DNA from: Prionailurus bengalensis
Lineage: Eukaryota > Chordata > Mammalia > Carnivora > Felidae
Assembly (NCBI RefSeq): GCF_016509475.1
Contig: NC_057358.1
Location: forward strand, 37,014,501-37,078,500
Reading direction: 5' to 3'
Length of the DNA stretch: 64,000 bases
Positions 56,492 through 64,000 of this stretch are shown in pieces. Position 1 is the first letter of the stretch; every line of letters begins with the position of its first letter. The notes under the pieces were generated by a model, which searched no databases, was not told where the DNA came from, and was given only the letters and a program-made list of their open reading frames with translations. The translations under genes and the position numbers were made by a program.

Positions 56492-56740
56492 AAACAGGGA
56501 GGGAGACAAAACATAAGAGAATCTTAAATATGGAGAACAAACAGAGGGTTACTGGAGGGATTGTGGAGTGGTGATGGGCTAAATGGGTAAGGGGCATTGA
56601 AGAAGACACTTGTTGGGATGAGCACTGGGTGTTATACATAGGGGATAAATCGTTGGAGTCTACTCCCAAAATCATTGTTGCACTATATGCTAACTAACTC
56701 GGATGTAAATTAATTAATTAATTAAAAAATTATATATCCT

Positions 56741-57662
56741 CTACTTAGACAAATGTATTTTCATGATGTTGTCTTGTTTTAAATAGAAATTTTGGACTCC
56801 TTGGAGTTCTTGCTGGAACACAACAGTGTGAGGCAAGCCAGCCTCCAGTTGTCTCCATGTTTTCTTCCCATTTCTGGCTCAGAAAGTTTTAGGGGATGAT
56901 AGAGCAGTAGCTGCAGAAAAACTGAAGGCAGAGGGCAAAGAGAACTTCCAAATCTCACCCTTGAGCTGAGCTGAGCATTTCAGGACATCTTAGTTTTTAT
57001 TATCATTACAGAAATTCATTTCTCAGCATTGGAAAATACTCAAGAATGCTGGGATCCACTGAAAAACCTCAAGTTGCATGCTCTAGCCTAGGCCCTGCAC
57101 ACCATTGGACTTGACCTCACCTGCCACTTGAAGTCCTCTCTCACAAATGGGTTCCCAGGAGTACCAGGCCCCTTTCCATGGGCTTGACAAGACCAAATCA
57201 GAGGTGTAAGCAGAGATAGACATGGCAGGAAGTTTTAAAGAATGGGTCCTGAAATACTATGTTTTCCAATCATTCTACATTCCTTAACAAGAACAGGATT
57301 TCAGCATGTGTTCCTTTACAAGAACAAGATTAGGTACTTGTTATCTGAACATGAAGTACAGGTTGGTGTGTCAAGAATTTCTAGAGGAGGTGGTGGTGGA
57401 GAATAGTAGACACTATCATGATAGATGGATATCTAGACTCTGAGGGTATCTCCAGAGTTTCCACCCAAATAAGAATAAACTTCTGCCTGATGTTAGGCCT
57501 CATTGTCACCAGTAGGATGGTAAATTGAATTTATCCAGGCTCACGGTAGCTGATTTGCTTTCTAGTATTTATGTCAAGGAGATCATGAGAAGCCAAAACT
57601 GCTGCCAGGAGACATTGTACTGCCAGGTAGAAAGAGTCTTTCCAAAAATAAGGTCAAAACAT
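56741..57662. other. unassigned intergenic DNA
   Basis: No feature recognised. Confidence 0.45.
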
Positions 57663-57875
57663 GGGGAGCCTGAGTGGCTCAGTAGGTTAGGTGTCTGACT
57701 TCGGCTCAGGTCATTATCTCACGGTTCATGAGTTCAAGCCCCACATCAGGTTCTGTGATGACAGATCAGAGCCTGAAGCCTGCTTCAGATTCCGTGTCTC
57801 CCTCTCTCTCTGCCCCTTCCCCACTTGTGTGTGCCCTCTCTCTCTCTCAAAAACAAACACTACAAAAAAAATTGG
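57663..57875 (+). mobile_element. CAN-SINE
   Basis: Head 'ggggagcctgagtggctcag', body 'gatcagagcctgaagcctgc', tail 'caaaaacaaacactac'. Confidence 0.9.
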
Positions 57876-57960
57876 ATACAGTGCTTTGAATAAGAACTGA
57901 TAAACATTCTCTGGGAATCTGTATAAGCACTTGGCCAGAAGGACTGGGTAAGCCATTCTT

Positions 57961-58180
57961 TCTTTTTTATTTTTTTTTAAAGTTTATTTATTTATTTTTG
58001 AGAGAGAGAGAGAGCAAGTGGGGTAGGGGCAGGCGGTGGGGGGAGAGAGAGAATCCCAAGCAGGCTCTGTACCATCATCATGGAGCCTGTTGCAGGGCTG
58101 GAAACAACCAACCATAAGATCATGACCTGAGTTGAAATCAAGAGTCAGATACTTAACTGACTGAGCTACCCAGGCGCCCC
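57961..58180 (-). mobile_element. CAN-SINE, antisense
   Basis: Duplication taagccattctt/taagccattctc at 57949-57960 and 58181-58192. Head complement 'gagctacccaggcgcccc'. Confidence 0.93.
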
Positions 58181-58524
58181 TAAGCCATTCTCTCTAACCC
58201 CACTCCTTCTTTCACACAACAACAGTTGCCTAAAATATGAAAAGTAAAGAAAGCAAACAAAGCCATATATATATGTCTACCAACCAGCTGGCAATAAGAT
58301 TGTGTTTGCTACAGACTCCCATGATAAAGGCCATATTGTCTTAATTACATGATCACACACAAATGCTTACTGAGTTCTTACGAGGTGCAGAGTGTTAGGG
58401 TCAATACTGTGGCAGTTGGGGGGAGGTAGAAGACATTGGTCCTTCCTTTAAGGCATTGATAAAGTTAATTGGAAGATAAAATCTAAATAGTGTACATAGA
58501 AAATTTAAAAAAAAAATAGGAGTG
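58181..58524. other. unassigned intergenic DNA
   Basis: No feature recognised. Confidence 0.45.
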
Positions 58525-58635
58525 TTTGGAAGAGTTTGGCAGTTGCTCAAAAAGTTAAATGTGGAGTTACCATTTGATTCAGCAATTCAATTTCTAGGTA
58601 TTTACTGAAGAGGAAAGAAACCACATGTCCACACA

Positions 58636-58805
58636 GGGAACCCTGGGGTGCTCAGTGTGTTGAGTGTCCAAGTCTTGATTTCAGCTCAGGTCGTGATCCC
58701 AGGGTCATGGGATTGAACCCCATGGAGGGCTTAGAGATTTTCTTCCCCTCTCTCTCTGCCCCTCCCCTGCACACTTACACACTCTCTCTAAAAACAAAAC
58801 AAAGA
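58636..58805 (+). mobile_element. CAN-SINE in L1
   Basis: Diverged head 'gggaaccctggggtgctcag', shortened body. Imperfect duplication 'acat(at)gtccacaca' on both sides. Confidence 0.85.
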
Positions 58806-58980
58806 ACATATGTCCACACAAATATTGTATATGCATGTTCACTGCAGTACTATTCACAATAGCCAGAGGTAGAAATAACCCAAATGTCCATCAACAGAGG
58901 AATAGATAGACAAATGTGGTATGTCTATACATTGGAATGTTATTCAGCCATAAAATGGAATAAAGCATTTTGGTCCAATA

Positions 58981-59750
58981 AGAAATATAGATGTTTGGTC
59001 TTTGTTCCTGGTTCCTGGCACAGAGCTCCTAATACCCTTGAAATTTCCTATGTGATAGGGTACTAGGAGAGTCTTTTGTTGTTCATAACAAGCCCCTTTC
59101 AACCATATCTGAGGTCACACTAATAAGGTGACTCTTGGTGGACCCCTATCTAGCTTCACGGTGGGAGCTGGTTGCAAGCAACACCAGCCACGGATTAGTG
59201 CTAGAAGTCTCACTCCCACTCCCAACATCCAAGAAGGAAAGAGAGACGGAAGATTGAGTTCAATCACCACCTGCTAATGATTTAATCAATTAGTGATGAA
59301 GTCTCCATAAAAACAACCCCTAAACAATGGGTTTTGGAGGGCTTCCAAGTTAGTGAACACATCAAACCGCTGGGAGGGTGGCATGCCCTGAGAGGCCATG
59401 GAAGCTCTGTACCTCCCTTCCCCTTACCCTCCCCATTCATCTCTTCCATGTGGCTGTTCTGAGTTAAAACTGATAACAATAAGTAATGTGCTTTCCTGAG
59501 TTCTGTGAGCTAGAGTTATTCTAGTGAATTATCAAACGTAAGATGTGGGTTGAATTTGTGGTTGGCTGGGCAGAAATATGGGTAGCCTGGGGACCCCAGA
59601 AGCAGCTGGTGTCTGCAGTGGGGGCAGTCTTGTGGGACTGACCCCTTAACCTTGTGGAGTCTGATGCTAACTCCAGGAGTTAGTGTCAGAAGTGAACTGA
59701 ATTGCAGGACACCCAGCTGGTAGCAAGGAGCTGGTCAATGTCAAGAAGAA
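58981..59750 (+). mobile_element. unnamed medium-copy repeat, probably LTR-like
   Basis: Blocks 'ttttggagggcttccaagttagtgaacacatcaa', 'gagaggccatggaagctct', 'cttgtgggactgaccccttaacc', 'aactccaggagttagtgtcagaa', 'ggacacccagctggt' belong to a familiar old mammalian repeat whose name I cannot give safely. It interrupts an L1 and is the inverse of 7485-7990. Confidence 0.6.
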
Positions 59751-60059
59751 ACCCCAGAAGTACTGACACATGCTATAACATGGATGAACCTTGAAAATGT
59801 TATGTTAAATAAAACAATCCAGACACAAAAGGCCACATATTATATGATTCCATTAATGTTAAGTGCCCAGAATAGACCAGTTATAGAGACAGAAAGTAGA
59901 TTCACGGGTGGCAGGGACTTGGAAGAGGGGGAGAACTGGGAGTGGCTATTAATGTTCTGCTTGGAGTGATAAAAATGTATGAGAATTAGATAGTGGTGAT
60001 AATTCATAACTTTGTCAATCTACTGAAATCCACTGAATTGTATGCTTTAAAAATAAACA

Positions 60060-60284
60060 GGGATGCCTGGGTGGCTCAGTCGGTTAAGTGTCCGACTTCA
60101 GCTCAGGTCATGCTCTCACAGTTTGTGGGTTCAAGCCCTGCGTCGGGCTCTGTGCTGACAGCTCAGAGCCTGGAACCTGCTTCGGATTCTGTGTCTCCCT
60201 CTCTTTCTGCCCCTCCCCTACTTGCGCTCTGTGTCTCTCTGTCAAAAATAAATAAACATTAAAATATTTAAAAAAAAAAAAAGC
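60060..60284 (+). mobile_element. CAN-SINE
   Basis: Head 'gggatgcctgggtggctcag', near-consensus body, tail 'aataaacattaaaatatttaaa'. It sits at the end of the L1. Confidence 0.92.
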
Positions 60285-60500
60285 AAACAAGGGGAAGAAG
60301 TGTGACACGGTTATACATGAAAAGCTATCACACCAGCTCTCCCTGCAAAGAGCATTGCATTGTGAAGGAGGCACTATAATGACACACAGGAGAAATTATA
60401 GCTTCCAGTCAACTGACAGTGACTTCAAAATAGCTGATTCCATAATGGCTATTTTCAGGCTATTGCCTTGGCTTAGCTTAATACAGAAACCAAGTGTTCC

Positions 60501-60718
60501 TTTTTTTTTTTTTAACGTTTATTTATTATTGAGAGACAGAGAGAGACAGAGCATGAGCAGGGGAGGGGCAGAGAGAGGAGGAGACACAGAATCCGAAACA
60601 GGCTCCAGGCTCTGAGCTGTTAGCACAGAGTCCGACGCGGGGCTCAAACCCACAAACCGCAAGATCATGACCTGAGCCGAAGTCGGATGCTTAACCAACT
60701 GAGCCACCCAAGCGCCCC
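60501..60718 (-). mobile_element. CAN-SINE, antisense
   Basis: Tail complement 'tttttaacgtttatttattattgagag'. Head complement 'gagccacccaagcgcccc'. Imperfect duplication 'gaaa(c/t)caagtgtt(c/t)' on both sides. Confidence 0.93.
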
Positions 60719-61559
60719 AGAAATCAAGTGTTTCTATCTTAATCACGTAGTCAAATCTTTGCTGACTCCCAACATCTACTTTCCTCTTAGCATTTTTTAA
60801 CTGGTTACAAGAAATCACTTGTTATTTTCAGCTAAAAATAGATACCAGAGATATGAAAAGACTAAGGTTGTCGTATTAGCCTGTGTTCTTCCTGGAAAGC
60901 AAGGATTGAGACCAAGCCTTGAGTAAAAGTATTTGGGGGTGGGGGGTAGTAATTGCATAGAGGTAAGGAGAGTAAAACAAGAAAGGAGAGAAAACCAATA
61001 CGAAGGTGTGATCTGAAAATGGTTGTTATAGGAAATTGCGTCTCCTTCACTTTAAGGCTTTTTGAGGAGCCATGTGGAATGGACTTAGAATTATCCACTC
61101 TAGATCAGGTAGGATTGATTCTTGATCACATGGCTCAAGGTTAGTTTCATGGGTCACTGACTCCTCTGTACTTCTAGATTGTATATGCATGAGTGCTGAG
61201 TGGATTCTGTAGGTGTCCCTCACCTCACTCTCTGAGTTCTGGCACAGCACATTAAAAATTATGCCAAAGTTGGTTGCTTCTCCATGGGACTTCTACCATT
61301 AATTCCCCTGCTTTTCAGGCCTTTAGATTTGGACTGGAACTATACTACCAACTTTCTTGGGCGCCCATCCTGCAGATAGCAGATCATGAGACTTCTCAGC
61401 CTCCATAATCTACTCCTTTTGATGACATGGTACTAGAGGACCTTGAATGCATGTAAAATCATGTCTAATTGGATCTTTAACATGAAGTTGAGAGAGTAAC
61501 AATGAGTTATCCAGCTATTGAGAGATCATACAAACCTCTTTCTTACTCCCTCAAGGGAC
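60719..61559. other. unassigned intergenic DNA
   Basis: No gene or family recognised with confidence. Confidence 0.4.
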
Positions 61560-61785
61560 AGCTAGCTACCATATTGTGAGGACATTCAAGCAGCCATATG
61601 GGGTAGAGAAGACCCTGTGGGGAAGAGCTGACACTTCCTGCCAACAGCCAGCATTAATTTGTTAGCTATGGACAAGGTGCAGTCTAGGACGTGGGCCCTT
61701 ACCAAGCACTGAAAATGCCAGCACTATGATCTTGAACGTTCCAGCTTCCAGAACTGTGAAAAATAAATTTCTGTTGTTTATAAGC
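61560..61785 (+). mobile_element. MLT1-like LTR 3' part, sense
   Basis: 'gaggacattcaagcagccatatgg', 'ctgccaacagccagcattaatttgttagc', 'cttccagaactgtgaaaaataaatttctgttgttta' follow the MaLR LTR end. The final 'cagtctgtggtat' part is replaced by a poly-A run (61787-61810). Confidence 0.6.
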
Positions 61786-61884
61786 TAAAAAAAAAAAAAA
61801 AAAAAAAAAATTGGGGCTAGAGTAAAAGGTGAGCCGATTAATAATTTTAAAAATATCATAACACCTTAAATTTATACAATTAAC

Positions 61885-62080
61885 ATTTTTTAAACATTTA
61901 TTCATTTTTGAGAGACAGAGAAAGGTGTGAGCGGGGTAGAGGGAGACACAGAATCCGAAGCAGGCTCCAGGTTCTGAGCTGTTAGCATAGAACCTGATGC
62001 AGGGTCAAAACTTATGAACCATGAGATCATGACCTGAGCTGAAGTTGGATACTTAACCGACTGAGACACCCAGGCGCCCC
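61885..62080 (-). mobile_element. CAN-SINE, antisense
   Basis: Tail complement 'ttttttaaacatttattcatttttgagag', shortened body, head complement 'gagacacccaggcgcccc'. Confidence 0.9.
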
Positions 62081-62394
62081 TAGACAATGTTAATGTCAAA
62101 TATACTTCAGTAAAAAAAACTCATGCAAAATAAAAAATATTATAGACAATAAATGCTAAGAGATCAATAAAAGAAAGAATCATTTCAAGCTGCAGAGGTA
62201 GGGATTATAACATAGGTGAAACTTGGATTTGTAACATTAACATAGTTCTATATCATAGTTATCTGGTTTTGTTACCATATTTACTGAAATATAATATATT
62301 TTACTTATATATGGCTTCCAATTTGAGTAGTTCTCACTTTCCTTACCATGCAGGGAGTCTAAAAACATATAAACATAAAAGAAAATAAGACTGG

Positions 62395-62829
62395 AGAAGG
62401 ATAGTTTTTTCAACAAATGGTGCTGGGAAAACTAAATATACACATGCAATAGAAGAAGTTTGACCTTTACCTTACACAATATACAAAAAACTTTTTAAAA
62501 AAGTTTTTACATACAAGAGCTAAAACTATAAAGTGCTTAGAAAAAAACTCAAGGGAAATTTTCATGATATTGAATTTGACAATGATTTCTTGCATCTGAC
62601 ACCAAAAACACAGGCACCAAAAGAAAAAGTAAATAAATTGAACATAATCAAAATTAAAACATCTATGCATAAAAGAACACTATCAAAATAGTGAAAAGAC
62701 AGGGGTGGCTCAGTCAGTTGAGCCTCTGACTTTGGCTTAGGTTATGATCTCACAGTTCATGGGTTCACTGCTGTCAGTGCAGAGTCCACTTTGGATCTTC
62801 TGTCCCCTTCTCTCTCTCCCCCTTCCCCA

Positions 62830-62868
<39 letters not shown>

Positions 62869-63530
62869 AAAGTAAACATTAAAAAAAGAGAGACAGTGGA
62901 AGGATAGCTCACAGAATGGAAGAAAGTATTTGCAAATCATATATCTACTAAAGGGTTAGTATTCAGAATATACAAAGAACTCCTACAATTCAATGACAAT
63001 GAAAGAGAATACCCAATACAAAAATGGGCAAAAGACTTGAATAGATATTATTCCAAGACAGATATATAGATGGTAAATAAGCACATGAAAAAAATGATCA
63101 ATATCACTAGCCATTAGAAAAATACAAACCAAAACATTAAAAAAAAATTTTTTAATTTAAAAAAATAAAGAAGGAAATTCTGACACATGCTACAAAAAAG
63201 ATGAACCTTAAAGACATACTATGTGACCTAAGCTAGACACGAAAATACAAATATTATATGATACCACTTATATGAGGTACCTATAGTAGATAAATTCATA
63301 ATGACAGAAAATAGATCAGAGGTTACCAAGCTCTGAGGAGGGAGGTATGTGGAATTATTGTTTAATGGGCAGAGATTCTGTGTGGGGTCACAAAAAAGTT
63401 TTGAAAATAGACACTGGTGATAGTTATACCACATTGTGAATGTAATTAATGTCACTGAACTGCACACTTCAAAATATTTAAAATGGTAAATTTTATATTG
63501 TGTCCTTTGTCATAATAAAAAAAGTACCAA
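62395..63530 (+). mobile_element. ancient L1 ORF2 to 3' end
   Basis: 'ttttttcaacaaatggtgctgggaaaac', 'tttgcaaatcatatatctactaaagggttagta', 'gatcagaggttaccaagc', 'tgaactgcacacttcaaa', 'aatggtaaattttatattgtg'. Split by a SINE, with a gap at about 63115-63175. All frames broken. Confidence 0.75.
62701..62886 (+). mobile_element. CAN-SINE in L1, decayed
   Basis: Head lacks its first bases ('ggggtggctcagtcagttg') and the 'agccccacatc...' part is missing. A (CT)n run at 62837-62866 precedes the tail. Confidence 0.85.
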
Positions 63531-63605
63531 AAGGAAGGAAGGAAGGAAGGAAGGAAGGAAGAGAGGGAGCAAGAGAGGAAGGGAAAAAGGAATGGAGGGT
63601 GGGAG
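63531..63605 (+). repeat. (GGAA)n array at L1 tail
   Basis: About eight GGAA units, then irregular purine sequence, directly after the L1 3' end. Confidence 0.92.
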
Positions 63606-64000
63606 GATATAATGCTAAAAGTTCTTCAAAGGGACCCCTTCAGCAACATCCAGGGCAAATCTGTACCATCTTAAATTAATAAAACAACTTTCTCTGGGAA
63701 AGACAATTGTGTGTCAAACAGGATATCTATAGCTGCAGTGCCTGGTAGTGACAATGCATTGAGAAAAGTAGTTTCGGGTTGGGCAGTTGGCTAGAGTTAC
63801 TCTGAAATCAAATCCCTAGAAGGTTTAGCTTTCTTTTTCACCTATTTGTTTGGCTCCTCTTTCATTGTCAAGAGCCAAGGCCAAGGCCAAGGCCAAGGCC
63901 AAATCACCACCTGGCACCCAAGGATTCAAGGGAAACTTTGATGCACTATCACAGCGTCTCTTCAGCTTCTGCCACAAACTGCCAGAATCCTTTGTCTGAT
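63606..64000. other. unassigned intergenic DNA at right edge
   Basis: No exon or repeat family recognised apart from the hexamer run noted separately. Confidence 0.45.
63871..63902 (+). repeat. (CAAGGC)n hexanucleotide run
   Basis: Five consecutive near-perfect GCCAAG units ('gccaaggccaaggccaagg'). Short and GC-richer than its surroundings; not derived from a SINE or L1 tail. Confidence 0.85.

Larger units (their letters stand above)
55455..56740 (+). mobile_element. 5'-truncated feline-type L1, sense
   Basis: End of ORF2 ('cagataaagggttagtgtccaaaat', 'tgctggtgggaatgcaaactggt', 'ccaagggatacaggtgtgctg') through the 3' UTR ('ggttactggagggattgtgg', 'gcactgggtgttatac', 'catatgctaactaact'-like end) to a TTAA-rich tail. 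A SINE splits the 3' UTR. Frames of 60-96 codons are remnants. Confidence 0.88.
58525..60059 (+). mobile_element. ancient L1 3' fragment, split twice
   Basis: 'gagtttggcagttgctcaaaaag', 'tgttcactgcagtactattcacaatagcc', 'atgttattcagccataaaatgg', then after a 770-bp insert 'acacatgctataacatggatgaacc', 'tatatgattccatt', 'tccactgaattgtatgctttaaa'. Carries a SINE and the unnamed repeat. Confidence 0.7.

Noticed and set aside
1253..63000. tRNA-like heads of the CAN-SINEs as tRNA genes
   Set aside because: Each is followed by the SINE body and tail, and many are flanked by target duplications. None has an isolated, intact cloverleaf.
22636..64000. NINJ2 exons on the plus strand
   Set aside because: NINJ2 is the head-to-head neighbour of WNK1 in human, but no sequence resembling its coding exons was recognised. 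The gene probably lies beyond the right edge.
1..64000. CRISPR arrays, toxin-antitoxin, phage or other prokaryotic systems
   Set aside because: The spaced repeats here are SINEs and microsatellites. The sequence is vertebrate, and no spacer-like regularity exists.

Overview
The window is a piece of a mammalian nuclear genome. The organism is almost certainly a feliform carnivore, most likely a cat (Felidae). The evidence is about 55 copies of a tRNA-Lys-derived CAN-SINE of the feliform type: a head close to GGGGCGCCTGGGTGGCTCAG, a body with the 'gagcctggagcctg' block, a CT-rich stretch, and an AATAAATAAACATTAAA tail. Many copies are flanked by clean target-site duplications. Carnivore-type L1 3' ends are also present. 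The species call is an inference from repeat families; no alignment was run.

One protein-coding exon is recognisable: exon 1 of WNK1 (with-no-lysine kinase 1) on the minus strand. Its coding part is 22249 down to 21488 (254 codons), ending in a clean donor, CAG|GTATAG. It lies in a CpG island of about 1.9 kb (about 21500-23390). Everything left of 21487 is the first 21.5 kb of WNK1 intron 1, which runs off the left edge. Everything right of the CpG island is upstream intergenic DNA. In human the head-to-head neighbour on that side is NINJ2, but no NINJ2 exon was found here.

Layout. (a) 1-18159: intron 1 with young SINEs, three ancient DNA-transposon or unnamed elements, MIR, L2 and L1 3'-end relics. 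(b) 18160-26068: a stretch of about 8 kb with no recognisable SINE or L1 until about 25790, spanning the promoter. It contains GC boxes, the exon and 5' leader with two small ATG uORFs, two ZNF143/Staf-like elements exactly 100 bp apart, and a CTCF-like motif. (c) 25790-33300: ancient L1, including one L1 nested inside another. (d) 33300-39200: SINE clusters, MIR and a pentanucleotide satellite. (e) 39200-50455: a thicket of sense and antisense L1 fragments. (f) 50456-64000: mixed L2, MLT1, L1 and SINE DNA with several microsatellites.

No operon-like or defence-like gene system is present, and I found no evidence of an undescribed biological system. The points most worth checking are the paired ZNF143-like sites and CTCF-like site upstream of WNK1, the leader uORFs, the serial SINE insertions into one target, and the nested L1s. 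Ends of old repeats are approximate (tens of bases). Family names come from remembered consensus sequences, not from a search.
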